Positions 44,349 through 54,047 are shown, counted from the first letter of the stretch. The stretch: 64,000 nucleotides of DNA from Mycolicibacterium frederiksbergense (GCF_029893345.1 NZ_JARXVE010000001.1:496001-560000); one strand, 5' to 3'. Numbers and translations are program-made. The notes: a model not told the origin generated them from the letters alone.

Positions 44349-46002
44349 CAATCGTGATCACCTGGTCGCCGATGGCCAACACCGGGTCGTGGTGTCCGAC
44401 CACCACGACCGTGGCGCCGGCCTGTGCCCGGGCGACGATCGCCTGCAACACCCGCTGCTCCAGTGCGGCATCCAGGTGCGCGGTCGGCTCGTCGAGCAAG
44501 AGCAACCGCGCGGGTGAGCCGAGCGCGCGGGTGAGTCCAAGTCGTTGTCGTTGCCCGAGCGACAGCCCGACACCCGTGCGGCCGAGCCTGGTCTGCAGCC
44601 CGTCCGGAAGATCGTCGAGCACGTCGTCGAATCCGGCGTCGCGGCAGGCGCGGTCGAGGTCAGCGATCGGTCCGAGCAGCTCCAGGTTTTCTCGGACGGT
44701 GCCCGGGATCAGTACCGGACGATGGGGAAGCCAGGCAATGTTGCGCCACCAGGCCGCCAGGTCCAGCTCGCCGACCTCGACACCGTCGACCCGGACCGAA
44801 CCGTAGGGCAGCCCGGTCAAACCCAGAATGGCCTGCAGTGCAGTGGATTTGCCTGCGCCGTTCGGTCCGGTCAGTACGGTCACCCGGCCCGGTCCGATCG
44901 GCGCGCCGAGCCCGGCGAGCTCGATTGTCGGTGCGATCGCAGGTACCCGGACATGTCCGGAGGCGTGCACAGGGGTCTCACACAGTCGAAAGGCTTGTTC
45001 TGCGGCGGTTTTCCCGTCTTGTGCGGCGTGGAAGGCCGCGCCGACCCGGCGCAGCGGCCAGAACACCTCGGGGGCCAGCAGCAGCGCCGTCAGGCCCGCG
45101 GTCAGCGTCATGTCGCCGAACACCAACCGCAGCCCGACGCTGACCGCCACCAGGGCCACGCCGAGGGTGGCCAGCAACTCCAGCACCAACGAGGACAGAA
45201 ACGCGATCCGCAACGTGGCCATCGCGGAACGTCGGTGCGCCGCAGTCAATTCGGTGATGCGCTGGACGGACCCGGCGGCCCGGCCGACGGCACGCAAGGT
45301 GGGAATGCCGGCGACCAGATCCAGCAACCGGGCCTGCATGGTGGTCATCGCCGCCAACGCGGCCGCCGATCGCTCGGCGGTGACCAGCCCGATCAGCACC
45401 ATGAAAAGGGGGATCAGCGGCAGCGCGATCAACACGATCGCCGCGGCCTGCAGGTCATACCACGCCATCACCGCCACGGCCGCCGGCGTGAGAATTGCGG
45501 CCTGAACCACTGCGGGCAGGTAGCCGGTGAAATAGGGCCGAAGGCCGTCCAGTCCGCGCGTCACCACCGCGGCAGCGGCATCCCGGTCGGCCGCCAATTG
45601 TCTTGGCGGCGCTGAGGTTACCGACCGTAGGACCTGGCTGGACAACTCTCCGATCACGGCGGTCGCGCCGTGTTGGGAGAGTCGGCCCTGTAACCAGTGC
45701 GCAATCGCCCGCAGGATGAATAGCGCGGAAACCGCGATGAGGGCACCGGTGTAGTGGTTCAGCGGTTGTGGCTCGACGATGATTCCGGCGACAAGGTGGG
45801 CCAGCACCACGGCGGCGGCGATGGTGCTGGCGCTGATGGTCACGCCGCAGGCCACCGCCGCAATCAGGTGACGCCGCAGGGTTACCGTGGATCCACTGGC
45901 TCCGCGGATGCCGAGGGCGCGCCAGAGGTTCAGGCCGACCGCCGCGACAACCCGACCGGTGCCGGTATCCGATCGGCGGAGATCCGCTTCCGGAACACCC
46001 AA
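44326..46002 (-). CDS. cydD: ABC transporter CydD (cytochrome bd assembly)
   Basis: About 558-aa permease-ATPase partner of CydC. Membrane domain from LRRHLIAAVACGVT. Walker A LTGPNGAGKSTALQ, signature LSLGQRQRLGLTRAL, Walker B LLLLDEPTAHLD, switch VVGHHDPV. The start is uncertain: the frame is open upstream into cydB, and there is no ATG or GTG near the first helix. TTG 46002 is used here and overlaps the cydB 3' end by 73 bp; GTG 46056 would overlap more. Confidence 0.85.
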   Translation of the reverse strand: MGVPEADLRRSDTGTGRVVAAVGLNLWRALGIRGASGSTVTLRRHLIAAVACGVTISASTIAAAVVLAHLVAGIIVEPQPLNHYTGALIAVSALFILRAIAHWLQGRLSQHGATAVIGELSSQVLRSVTSAPPRQLAADRDAAAAVVTRGLDGLRPYFTGYLPAVVQAAILTPAAVAVMAWYDLQAAAIVLIALPLIPLFMVLIGLVTAERSAAALAAMTTMQARLLDLVAGIPTLRAVGRAAGSVQRITELTAAHRRSAMATLRIAFLSSLVLELLATLGVALVAVSVGLRLVFGDMTLTAGLTALLLAPEVFWPLRRVGAAFHAAQDGKTAAEQAFRLCETPVHASGHVRVPAIAPTIELAGLGAPIGPGRVTVLTGPNGAGKSTALQAILGLTGLPYGSVRVDGVEVGELDLAAWWRNIAWLPHRPVLIPGTVRENLELLGPIADLDRACRDAGFDDVLDDLPDGLQTRLGRTGVGLSLGQRQRLGLTRALGSPARLLLLDEPTAHLDAALEQRVLQAIVARAQAGATVVVVGHHDPVLAIGDQVITIGAAHVSP

Positions 46003-46979
46003 TAGGTCCAGGCCTGGTAGATCACGACCAGCGGTGCGAACACCAGCCCCGCCCACGTCATGACCTTGAGTGTGTAGGGCGAGGACGACGCATTGTGGAT
46101 GGTCAGGCTCCAGTCCGGGTTCAGGGACGAGGGCACCAGGTTCGGGAACAACGAACCGAACAACAGCAGCACCACGGCGGCAACTACAACAGTGGTGCAG
46201 ACGAAGGCCCAGCCCTCACCGCTGCGGCTGTATACCCGGGCGACCGCCGCCAACTGTGCGACCACGGCCGCGGCGAGCAGGAACCAGGTCCAGCTCTTGC
46301 CGTGGGCCAGTTGGGTCCAGACGCCGAAACCGGCGACCAGAACCGTGGTCGGAATAGCCAACCGCGTCGCAAATCCGAAGGCGTCGGTGCGGATCTGGCC
46401 GGTGGTCTTCAGCGCGACGAACACCGCACCGTGCAGCGCGAACAGGGCACCGGTGGCCAGCCCGCCGAGCAGGGTGTAGGCGTTGATGATGTCGCCGAAC
46501 GACAGGTGCATCCGCTTGTCGGCGCCGACCGGCAGTCCGCGGACCAGTCCGGCAAAAGCGACGCCCCAGAGGATCGCCGGCACCCAGGAACCGATCGCGA
46601 TGGCGATATCGGCCCACCGCCGCCACCCGGGATCGTTGATCTTGCCGCGCCATTCGATCGCCACGACCCGCACGATCATGGCGAACAGAATGGCCAGCAA
46701 TGGCAGGTACAGGCCGGAGAACACCGTGGCGTACATCTCCGGGAAGGCGGCGAACATCGCTCCGCCCGCGGTGATCAGCCAGACCTCGTTGCCGTCCCAC
46801 ACCGGGCCGATGGTGTTGAGTGCGGCACGGCGGTACGGCTCGGGGTCCTCGCCTCGGCGCTCGGCGGTCCGGCCGAAGAACGACATCAACATGCCGACGC
46901 CGAAGTCGAATCCCTCGAGGATGAAGAATCCGAGGAACAGGACGGTCAGCAGGATGAACCAGATTTCTTGTAGTCCCAT
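45930..46979 (-). CDS. cydB: Cytochrome bd oxidase subunit II
   Basis: 349-aa polytopic subunit of the quinol oxidase. Starts MGLQEIWFILLTVLFLGFF. Typical EGFDFGVGML and GPVWDGNEVWLITAGGAMFA, with about eight helices and a short cytoplasmic C-terminus. ATG 46979 lies 11 bp after cydA. Long upstream in-frame extension inside cydA is a shadow. Pairs with CydA for high-affinity oxygen reduction under low oxygen or when the bcc-aa3 branch is blocked. Confidence 0.95.
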   Translation of the reverse strand: MGLQEIWFILLTVLFLGFFILEGFDFGVGMLMSFFGRTAERRGEDPEPYRRAALNTIGPVWDGNEVWLITAGGAMFAAFPEMYATVFSGLYLPLLAILFAMIVRVVAIEWRGKINDPGWRRWADIAIAIGSWVPAILWGVAFAGLVRGLPVGADKRMHLSFGDIINAYTLLGGLATGALFALHGAVFVALKTTGQIRTDAFGFATRLAIPTTVLVAGFGVWTQLAHGKSWTWFLLAAAVVAQLAAVARVYSRSGEGWAFVCTTVVVAAVVLLLFGSLFPNLVPSSLNPDWSLTIHNASSSPYTLKVMTWAGLVFAPLVVIYQAWTYWVFRKRISADRIPAPVGLSRRSA

Positions 46980-46990
46980 CGATCCGCTCC

Positions 46991-48454
46991 TCAGTAGGCG
47001 AATGACAACGGCGCGACGTCTTCGGCGCCCGGTGGCGTCGGCGGGGCAGGTTCGGAATCGTGCTCCAGCGGACCCTCCACGATGTAGCGACGGAGCAAGT
47101 AGAACCACACGACGGCCAACACGGCGTATATCAGCGTGAAGGTGATCAGCGACAGCCAAACCATGCCCGCCGAGTGCCCGGAGACACCCTGAGCGACGGT
47201 GAGCCGGATGTCTTGATCGCCGGTCGGATTCGGCACCACGACCCACGGTTGGCGGCCCATTTCGGTGAACACCCATCCGGCGCTGTTGGCCAGGAAGGGG
47301 GTGGGAATCGTGAGCAGGGCGAACCAGCTGAACCATCGTTGCTGGGGGATCCTGCCTCCCCGGGTCAGCCACAGTGCGGCGAGCGCGAACAACCCTGGGA
47401 TAGCCAGGAATCCGATCATCGCCCGGAATGACCAGTACGTGACAAAGAGATTGGGCCGGTAGTCACCGGGGCCGAACTGCTCCTCGAACCGTGCTTGCAG
47501 GTCGGTGACGCCTTCGAGGTGTACGCCGGTGAACGTGCCCTCGGCGAGGAATGGCAGGACGTAGGGCACCTGGATGAGGTGGACGACGCTGTCACAGTTG
47601 TTGTGGGTACCGACCGTCAGCACCGAGAATTTGGGGTCGGTTTCGCTGTTACACAACGATTCTGCCGATGCCATCTTCATCGGTTGCTGCTGGAACATCA
47701 GCTTGCCCTGCATGTCACCGGTGAAGAACAGCGCGATCGCCGCGATCAGGGTGACCCAGCAGCCCAGGATGGTGGCGGGGCGATACATGGTGACGGCGTC
47801 GCCCGCGGTGTCTCCGCCCTGGCGGTGGGAGCGCACCATCCACCACGCGCACACACAGGCCACGAACGCGCCCGCGGTCAGGAATGAGCCGGCCACGGCG
47901 TGGCTAAACGCCGCTATAGCAGTGTTATTGCTGAACAGCGCACCGATGCTGGTGAGTTCGGCACGCCCGGTTTCCGGATTGAATCGGGCGCCGACCGGGT
48001 GCTGCATGAACGAGTTGGCGGCGATGATGAAGAACGCCGACATGTTCACTGCCAGCGCCACGATCCAGATGCAGGCCAGGTGCACCAGGCGGGGGAGCCG
48101 GGTCCAGCCGAAAATCCACAGACCGATGAAGGTGGACTCGAAGAAGAACGCCACCAGGCCTTCCATGGCCAGCGGTGCACCGAAGATGTCGCCGACGAAC
48201 CGTGAGTACTCGCTCCAGTTCATGCCGAACTGGAACTCCTGCACGATGCCGGTCGCGACACCGATGGCGAAGTTGATCAGGAACAGCTTGCCGAAGAACC
48301 GGGTCAACCGGTACCAGTTGTCGTTTCCGGTGACTACCCACACCGTCTGCATAACCGCGATCAGCGGCGCCAACCCGATGGTTAGCGGAACGAATATGAA
48401 GTGGTAGACGGTGGTGATTCCGAACTGCCACCGCGATACATCCAAAGCGTTCAT
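46991..48454 (-). CDS. cydA: Cytochrome bd oxidase subunit I
   Basis: 487-aa subunit carrying the three hemes. N-terminal WQFGITTVYHFIFVPLTIG has the axial His. GIVQEFQFGMNW follows, the quinol-binding Q-loop is around residues 250-330, and the GRQPW hallmark is in FTEMGRQPWVVVPNP. ATG 48454. First gene of cydA-cydB-cydD-cydC. Established knowledge: the mycobacterial cyd operon is induced by hypoxia and respiratory inhibition. Confidence 0.96.
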   Translation of the reverse strand: MNALDVSRWQFGITTVYHFIFVPLTIGLAPLIAVMQTVWVVTGNDNWYRLTRFFGKLFLINFAIGVATGIVQEFQFGMNWSEYSRFVGDIFGAPLAMEGLVAFFFESTFIGLWIFGWTRLPRLVHLACIWIVALAVNMSAFFIIAANSFMQHPVGARFNPETGRAELTSIGALFSNNTAIAAFSHAVAGSFLTAGAFVACVCAWWMVRSHRQGGDTAGDAVTMYRPATILGCWVTLIAAIALFFTGDMQGKLMFQQQPMKMASAESLCNSETDPKFSVLTVGTHNNCDSVVHLIQVPYVLPFLAEGTFTGVHLEGVTDLQARFEEQFGPGDYRPNLFVTYWSFRAMIGFLAIPGLFALAALWLTRGGRIPQQRWFSWFALLTIPTPFLANSAGWVFTEMGRQPWVVVPNPTGDQDIRLTVAQGVSGHSAGMVWLSLITFTLIYAVLAVVWFYLLRRYIVEGPLEHDSEPAPPTPPGAEDVAPLSFAY

Positions 48455-48494
48455 CTGGCCCTGCTTCCGAGCTCGTCAGACGGATCTACGACGA

Positions 48495-48500
48495 AGTGTA
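48495..48500 (-). promoter_or_regulatory. Candidate -10 box of the cyd operon
   Basis: TACACT on the minus strand lies 40 bp upstream of the cydA ATG in the 96-bp gap to the HdeD gene. No clear -35. Fits TANNNT only, so weak. Confidence 0.35.
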
Positions 48501-48550
48501 GTAGATACTCGGGGTGGCAACCAGGCGCTGACCATCGGTAATCCGGTGTC

Positions 48551-49138
48551 TTAGGTCACCGTGGGTGTCTCCGGTGCGGCTGCATGGATCTTCTTGGATG
48601 CACTACGGATCCCGAAGGCGGAGATCACTTCGAATACGCCCACGACGATCAGGATGATGCCGGTGACCCAAGCAAGCGCGGCCAGGCCTTCCATTGGGGC
48701 GGCGAACATGATGATGCCGGCGATGACGCTGATTATGCCGATGATGATTTCCCAGATCCGCCCCGGAAGTGACGAATCTCCGATGGCCGACATCGCCGTT
48801 GCGACACCGCGGAAGACGAACCCGACACCGATCCAGATCGCCAGCAGTTGGAACGAATTCTGCGGGCTCACGAAGCACAGTACTGCGAGCACGAGCGCTG
48901 CAGCGCCACCGATGAACAGCAACACGCGCCCACCGGCCGACGACCGGATGCTGAACGCCAGGACGAGTTGCGAGATGCCGGTGATCAGCAAATAGGCGGC
49001 GAAGAAGATCGCGGCAACCAGAATTGTGATCCCGGGCCACCTCAGGACCAGGACTCCGAGGATGACCGCGAGAATCCCCGAAACCAAGGTCGATTTCCAC
49101 AGATGCGGCAACAAGTTTGGGGCAGCAGTCGACTCCAT
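48551..49138 (-). CDS. HdeD/DUF308-type membrane protein
   Basis: 195-aa protein with six predicted helices in three hairpin pairs (LVSGILAVILGVLVL, ITILVAAIFFAAYLLITG, VLLFIGGAAALVLAVL, LLAIWIGVGFVFRG, IIIGIISVIAGIIMFA, WVTGIILIVVGVFEVIS). Typical of the HdeD/DUF308 family. Same length and position as Rv1624c upstream of cydA in M. tuberculosis. Function unknown. ATG 49138 chosen; six in-frame codons upstream look like leader sequence. Same strand as the cyd operon. Confidence 0.85.
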   Translation of the reverse strand: MESTAAPNLLPHLWKSTLVSGILAVILGVLVLRWPGITILVAAIFFAAYLLITGISQLVLAFSIRSSAGGRVLLFIGGAAALVLAVLCFVSPQNSFQLLAIWIGVGFVFRGVATAMSAIGDSSLPGRIWEIIIGIISVIAGIIMFAAPMEGLAALAWVTGIILIVVGVFEVISAFGIRSASKKIHAAAPETPTVT

Positions 49139-49311
49139 GCTGGAAGTTTGACACAAACGCAGATGTAGATGGCGGTTTTCCGGTAGGGCCGTGGCGCCGA
49201 CGCGCGGTCGTTAGGGTTCCGTTACGGTGCTGTGTGCTGCGTCACGGGCGGTTAAGGTCATCGTCTACACGCACGTGTGGAGATCGCAGGACCAGGGAGA
49301 GAGAGGCAACC

Positions 49312-50232
49312 GTGTCAAGTGGATGTCAAGCCCGCCGGATGAAGTTGTGGCGCATTGCGGGGATTGTCGCCACCAGCGGCGCGCTCGCGCTATCGGGCTG
49401 CGCCAGCGGTACGGAGGGCGGCGGAAAGTCGGCCGAGAACACGACCGCCGTCAGTGCCGAGAAGGTCGATTCGATCGCGGAAACGGTGCCTGCGCCCATC
49501 CGGGAATCCGGCAAACTCATTGTCGGCGTCAACATTCCCTACGCGCCCAACGAGTTCAAGGATCCCAGCGGCAAGATCGTCGGCTTCGATGTCGATCTGA
49601 TGAATGCGGTCGCCGCCACCCTCGGCCTGACCGCGGACTTCCGTGAGGCGGACTTCGCCAAGATCATCCCGTCGATTCAGGGCGGCACCTACAACCTCGG
49701 GATGTCCTCGTTCACCGACACCAAGGAACGGGAGAAGTCCGTCGACTTCGTCAACTACTTCAATGCAGGCATCCAATGGACCCAGCGGCCCGACGCGCCG
49801 GTCGACCCGACCAATGCCTGCGGAAAGAAGGTCGCGGTCCAGGCCACCACGGTCGAGGAAACCGACGAGCTGCCGGCCAAGAGCAAGGCGTGCACGGATG
49901 CGGGCAAGCCGGCGATCGCAATCATGCCGTTCGACGGACAGGATGCGGCGGCCAATGCGGTGGTGCTCGGCCAGGCCGATGCCATGTCCGCGGATTCCCC
50001 GGTGACCTCCTATGCGATCAAGCAGAGCAAGGGCAAGCTCGAACCCGCGGGCGAGATCTTCGATTCCGCGCCGTACGGCTGGCCGGTGGCCAAGGGCTCG
50101 CCGTTGGCGCAGTCGCTGCAGCAGGCGCTTGACCACCTGATCGAGACCGGCGCCTACAAGCAGATTGCCGCCAACTGGGGCGTGGAGAGCGGGATGATCA
50201 ACAAGGCCACCGTGAACGGTGCGGTCAACTGA
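49312..50232 (+). CDS. Amino-acid ABC transporter substrate-binding lipoprotein
   Basis: 306-aa secreted binding protein. Signal peptide with basic start (RRMKLWR), hydrophobic core and lipobox LALSGC, so Cys30 would be lipidated. The rest is a SBP_bac_3 domain (GKLIVGVNIPYAPNEF, GKIVGFDVDLMNAVAATLGL, FAKIIPSIQGGTYNLGMSSF). The ligand is likely a polar amino acid. GTG 49312 is favoured by GGGAGAGAGAGG just upstream; ATG 49339 would still keep a signal peptide. First of a three-gene importer. Confidence 0.9.
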   Translation: MSSGCQARRMKLWRIAGIVATSGALALSGCASGTEGGGKSAENTTAVSAEKVDSIAETVPAPIRESGKLIVGVNIPYAPNEFKDPSGKIVGFDVDLMNAVAATLGLTADFREADFAKIIPSIQGGTYNLGMSSFTDTKEREKSVDFVNYFNAGIQWTQRPDAPVDPTNACGKKVAVQATTVEETDELPAKSKACTDAGKPAIAIMPFDGQDAAANAVVLGQADAMSADSPVTSYAIKQSKGKLEPAGEIFDSAPYGWPVAKGSPLAQSLQQALDHLIETGAYKQIAANWGVESGMINKATVNGAVN

Positions 50233-50265
50233 GCGCTGGCGTGACGAGCAGGAAGCGCAGCCGGG
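50230..50265 (+). repeat. Decayed junction repeat between binding protein and permease genes
   Basis: TGAGCGCTGGCGTGACGAGC starts at the binding-protein stop codon and resembles the his-operon repeat core TGAGCGCTTGCGCGAAGAGC. It fills the whole gap to the permease ATG (50266). It no longer forms a clean relay frame. Confidence 0.5.
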
Positions 50266-51195
50266 ATGACCACTGATGCGACGTCGCCACCCGCGGCCCC
50301 AGCCGCGATAGACGCGGTCCCGCTGCGTCACCCTTGGCGCTGGGTGACGGCGATCGTCATCGTTGTCGTCGTCGGGCTGTTCGTGTACGGGGCCGCGACC
50401 AACGAAGCCTATGGGTGGGCTACCTACCGGGAGTACCTGTTCAACGAGCGGGTGCTCACGGTTGGTGTGCTCAACACCTTGCAGCTGACCGTGTATTCGA
50501 TGGTGCTCGCGGTTGTCCTCGGCGTCATTCTCGCGGTCATGCGGTTGTCGCCCAATCCGGTGCTCCGGTGGGTGTCCTGGGTGTACCTGTGGATCTTCCG
50601 CGGCACACCGATCTATGTGCAGCTGGTGTTCTGGGGCCTGATCCCGACGATCTACAAGAACATTCAGGTGGGCGTGCCCTTCGGTCCGTCGTTCTTTCAC
50701 CTCGACGTGCAGAGCCTGTCCATCCCGTTTGTGCTCGCCATCCTCGGGCTGGCGCTCAACGAGGCCGCCTATATGGCCGAGATCATCCGCGCCGGCATCA
50801 GTTCGGTGCCCGAGGGGCAGTCGGAGGCGTCCACCGCTCTGGGCATGTCGTGGACGATGACGATGCGCCGGACGGTACTCCCGCAGGCGATGCGAGTGAT
50901 CATCCCGCCCACCGGTAACGAGGTGATCAGCATGCTGAAGACCACATCGCTGGTCACCGCGGTGCCTTTCACGCTGGATCTCTACGGCATCACCTCCCGC
51001 GAGATCGCCGCGCGCACCTTCGAGCCGGTGCCGCTGCTGCTGGTGGCGGCGACCTGGTATCTGGTGGTCACCAGCGTGCTCATGGTCGGGCAGTTCTATC
51101 TGGAGCGGTACTTCTCGCGGGGGGCGTCGCGCAAACTGACCACCAAGCAGCTCCAAGCGCTGGCGCAGGCGCAGATGGGAGAACCGCACCCGTGA
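50266..51195 (+). CDS. Amino-acid ABC transporter permease
   Basis: 309-aa HisM/GlnP-type permease with about five to six helices and a long N-terminus (roughly 60 residues before the conserved domain). Conserved [34 protein letters not shown], and the EAA loop [20 protein letters not shown] that docks the ATPase. It belongs with the binding protein upstream and ATPase downstream; its stop overlaps the ATPase GTG. Confidence 0.92.
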   Translation: MTTDATSPPAAPAAIDAVPLRHPWRWVTAIVIVVVVGLFVYGAATNEAYGWATYREYLFNERVLTVGVLNTLQLTVYSMVLAVVLGVILAVMRLSPNPVLRWVSWVYLWIFRGTPIYVQLVFWGLIPTIYKNIQVGVPFGPSFFHLDVQSLSIPFVLAILGLALNEAAYMAEIIRAGISSVPEGQSEASTALGMSWTMTMRRTVLPQAMRVIIPPTGNEVISMLKTTSLVTAVPFTLDLYGITSREIAARTFEPVPLLLVAATWYLVVTSVLMVGQFYLERYFSRGASRKLTTKQLQALAQAQMGEPHP

Positions 51196-51965
51196 CCGCT
51201 GGTGCCCAACCGATGGTGCGCGCCGAGGGCGTCTGCAAAAACTTCGGTGCGTTGCAGGTGCTCAAGGGCGTGTCCTTGGAGGTGTCCAAGGGCGAGGTGC
51301 TGTGCATGGTCGGTCCGTCCGGATCGGGCAAGTCGACATTTCTGCGCTGCATCAACCACCTCGAACAGATCAACGCGGGCCGCCTCTATGTCGACGGCGA
51401 GCTGGTCGGCTACCGGGAACGTGGCGGCAAGCTGCATGAGCTTCGGCCCAAGGACGCTGCCAGGCAGCGTCGTGAGGTCGGCATGGTGTTCCAGCATTTC
51501 AACCTGTTTCCGCATCGCACCGCGCTGGAGAACATCATCGAGGCGCCCATCCAGGTGAAGCGGGTACGCAAGGATGCCGCGGTTGCTCGGGCTCGGGACC
51601 TGCTGGAGCAGGTGGGGCTTTCCGCCAAGGCGGATGCCTATCCGGCGCAGCTGTCCGGCGGTCAGCAGCAGCGGGTCGCGATCGCGCGGGCGCTGGCGAT
51701 GAGTCCCAAGCTGATGCTGTTCGACGAGCCCACCTCAGCGCTGGACCCCGAACTGGTGGGTGAGGTGCTGGCGGTGATGAAAACGCTTGCCGCCGAAGGG
51801 ATGACCATGGTGGTGGTGACTCACGAGATGGGGTTTGCCCGCGAGGCCGCCGACCAGCTGGCGTTCATGGACGGTGGCGTCATTCTGGAAAGTGGCGATC
51901 CTCGTGAGGTGATGAGCAACCCCAAACACGAACGCACAAAAGCGTTTCTGTCCAAGGTGATGTAG
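51192..51965 (+). CDS. Amino-acid ABC transporter ATP-binding protein (GlnQ-like)
   Basis: 257-aa ATPase. Walker [20 protein letters not shown]-loop [18 protein letters not shown], signature [15 protein letters not shown], Walker [15 protein letters not shown], switch VVTHEMGFA, all typical of polar amino-acid importers. GTG 51192 overlaps the permease stop (GTGA). It completes the importer; rhodanese gene follows after 9 bp. Confidence 0.94.
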   Translation: MTAGAQPMVRAEGVCKNFGALQVLKGVSLEVSKGEVLCMVGPSGSGKSTFLRCINHLEQINAGRLYVDGELVGYRERGGKLHELRPKDAARQRREVGMVFQHFNLFPHRTALENIIEAPIQVKRVRKDAAVARARDLLEQVGLSAKADAYPAQLSGGQQQRVAIARALAMSPKLMLFDEPTSALDPELVGEVLAVMKTLAAEGMTMVVVTHEMGFAREAADQLAFMDGGVILESGDPREVMSNPKHERTKAFLSKVM

Positions 51966-51974
51966 CTTCGAAGG

Positions 51975-52832
51975 ATGGCTGCCGCACGAGCTGGCGTCGT
52001 TGTCACCGCAGGCGAACTTCGTGAGCGCATCGCGTCGGGTGCTCCTGTCACCCTGCTGGACGTGCGCTGGTCGTTGGCCGAGCCGAACGGTGAATCGGCT
52101 TATCTGAGCGGTCATCTGCCCGGTGCCGTATACGTGTCGCTGGACGACGATCTGGCCGATCATCGGGTCACCGGCCGTGGGCGCCATCCACTGCCCTCGG
52201 GACAGGACCTGCAGGCAGCGGTCCGCCGTTGGGGAGTGCGAGCAGGCGTCCCCACCGTCGTCTACGACGACTGGAACCGCGCCGGATCGGCCCGGGCCTG
52301 GTGGGTGCTGACCGCGGCCGGGATCGACGACGTACGCATTCTCGACGGCGGGTTGGCGGCCTGGTCGGCCGCGGGTGGGTCTCTGCAGACCGGCCCGGTG
52401 ATGCCTGAACCCGGAGACGTCACCGTGATTCATGACGACCTGTATCAGGGTGCCCGCCGTACGCTGACCGCCGAGCAGGCGCTCTCCGGCGTCGGTGTGC
52501 TGCTCGACGCGCGGGCGCCGGAGCGGTTCCGCGGGGAGGTCGAGCCGGTCGATCCGGTGGCCGGTCATATCCCCGGGGCGGTCAATCTGGCCAGCACGCG
52601 GCTGCTCGCCGGGGACGGCACGTTGCTCCCGGATGCCCGGCTTCATGCCCTGCTGGCAGATTGTGGCGTGGCCGGTAGCGCCGATGTCGGCGCGTACTGC
52701 GGGTCGGGGGTCACGGCGGCGCTTGCGGTGGCGGGATTGGCCGCCGCGGGGGTGGACGTGGCGCTGTATCCCGGTTCGTGGTCGGAGTGGGTGTCGGATC
52801 CGGACCGGCCCGTGGCCCGCGGCGATCAGTAG
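51975..52832 (+). CDS. Rhodanese-type sulfurtransferase (two domains)
   Basis: 285-aa tandem rhodanese of the thiosulfate/mercaptopyruvate sulfurtransferase type. The first domain (DVRWSLAEPNG to about residue 140) is inactive, as usual. The second carries the active Cys in GAYCGSGVTAAL. Also SGHLPGAVYVSLDDDLADH. ATG 51975 follows the ABC importer by 9 bp, so co-transcription is possible. Substrate not determinable. Confidence 0.88.
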   Translation: MAAARAGVVVTAGELRERIASGAPVTLLDVRWSLAEPNGESAYLSGHLPGAVYVSLDDDLADHRVTGRGRHPLPSGQDLQAAVRRWGVRAGVPTVVYDDWNRAGSARAWWVLTAAGIDDVRILDGGLAAWSAAGGSLQTGPVMPEPGDVTVIHDDLYQGARRTLTAEQALSGVGVLLDARAPERFRGEVEPVDPVAGHIPGAVNLASTRLLAGDGTLLPDARLHALLADCGVAGSADVGAYCGSGVTAALAVAGLAAAGVDVALYPGSWSEWVSDPDRPVARGDQ

Positions 52833-52877
52833 ACCAGGCGCGCGAAAGCGGTGAACGTGGACGCCGGTGGGCGGCCC

Positions 52878-52883
52878 TATGCT
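52878..52883 (+). promoter_or_regulatory. -10 box predicting a leaderless histidine kinase mRNA
   Basis: TATGCT is followed by only 6 nt (GGGCAA) before ATG 52890. The transcription start would fall at the A of that ATG, which favours it over the in-frame GTG at 52851. Confidence 0.5.
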
Positions 52884-52889
52884 GGGCAA

Positions 52890-54047
52890 ATGCTGTGCCG
52901 CCCAGACCCGGTAACCCCGTTATGGCGTGCCGCACAGATCTTTCGGCTGCTGAGCTGTCTGTACGCGCTGGGCTTTCAGATCGCGGTGAACGGGGACCTG
53001 GCGCGTCCAGCACTGGCTTGGGTGCTGTGCGCGGGCTTGATCGTATGGAGCATCCTGTGTGCGATCGCCTACTTGCAGGGTTTCGGACGTCGAGCATCGT
53101 GGGTGGTCGCCGAGGTCGTGGTGGTCGTGGCCCTGATGCTCTCGACCGAGGCGGTCGCGGACGGACACTGGATCGCCGATAACCAGTCATGGCCGACCAC
53201 GCTGTGGGCCACCAATGCCACCATCTCGGCGGCGCTGCAGTTCGGCCCGGTCGGGGGTATGGCGGGTGGGCTGGCGGTGATGGCCACCGCGGCCGCATTG
53301 AAGGGCTATGTCAGCGTCGACCTCGGCCGCAACGCCACCATCGTCATCGAGTTGGCGGTGGGCCTTGCGGTAGGCATGGCCGCGCAGACCGCGCGTCGTG
53401 CCCACGCCGAACTGGAGCGTGCCGTACGGTTGGCCGCCTCGCTGGAGGAACGAGAGCGGTTGTCCCGCCGGGTACACGATGGGGCCATCCAGGTGCTCGC
53501 CCTGGTGTCGCGCCGGGGACGGGAAATCGGTGGTGAGACAGCTCAATTGGCTGAACTTGCCGGCGAGCAAGAGCGTGCGCTGCGCAGGTTGGTCAGCGCT
53601 CCCGACCCGGATCGGCGTACCGGCGCGGGCACCGATATCGGGGCGCTGTTGCGCGGGCGGGCCTCCGATCGGGTGTCGGTGAGCCTGCCTGCGGAGCACG
53701 TGCTGCTCGAACATGAAGCCGCCCAAGAGTTGTTCGCCGCGGCGAGCAACGCCCTGGACAACGCCGCCGCGCATGCCGGGCCCGATGCCCAGGTTTTCGT
53801 GCTGCTGGAAGATCTGGGGGACTCGGTGACGGTCAGCATCCGTGACGACGGCGTGGGTATTCGCGATGGCCGGCTGGCCGAAGCGGTCCGCGAGGGACAT
53901 GTGGGCATATCGAAATCGATTGTGGGCCGGATGGATTGGCTGGGCGGGCGGGCACAGTTGAGTACCGCGCCGGGATGCGGCACCGAATGGGAGCTGACCC
54001 TGCCCCGCGCACCCGGGATCCGGGCCGACATCAAGAGGGGACAGTGA
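52890..54047 (+). CDS. Sensor histidine kinase (NarL-type two-component system)
   Basis: 385-aa kinase. About five N-terminal membrane helices reach to residue 165. Then a dimerisation region with the phospho-His in SRRVHDGAIQVLAL (near residue 196). The C-terminal ATPase has N-box ASNALDNAAAHAGP and G-box IRDDGVGI, ending in an F/G2-like GHVGISKSIVGRMDWLGG. The HDGAIQ box is the HisKA_3 form that pairs with NarL/LuxR regulators, as encoded next. ATG 52890 supported by the leaderless -10. The stop overlaps the regulator ATG (TGATG). Confidence 0.9.
   Translation: MLCRPDPVTPLWRAAQIFRLLSCLYALGFQIAVNGDLARPALAWVLCAGLIVWSILCAIAYLQGFGRRASWVVAEVVVVVALMLSTEAVADGHWIADNQSWPTTLWATNATISAALQFGPVGGMAGGLAVMATAAALKGYVSVDLGRNATIVIELAVGLAVGMAAQTARRAHAELERAVRLAASLEERERLSRRVHDGAIQVLALVSRRGREIGGETAQLAELAGEQERALRRLVSAPDPDRRTGAGTDIGALLRGRASDRVSVSLPAEHVLLEHEAAQELFAAASNALDNAAAHAGPDAQVFVLLEDLGDSVTVSIRDDGVGIRDGRLAEAVREGHVGISKSIVGRMDWLGGRAQLSTAPGCGTEWELTLPRAPGIRADIKRGQ

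Noticed and set aside
48545..48560. GGTG-N8-CACC as a CRP-type site upstream of cydA
   Set aside because: Only one half resembles TGTGA/TCACA, and it overlaps the stop of the HdeD gene; too weak to claim.
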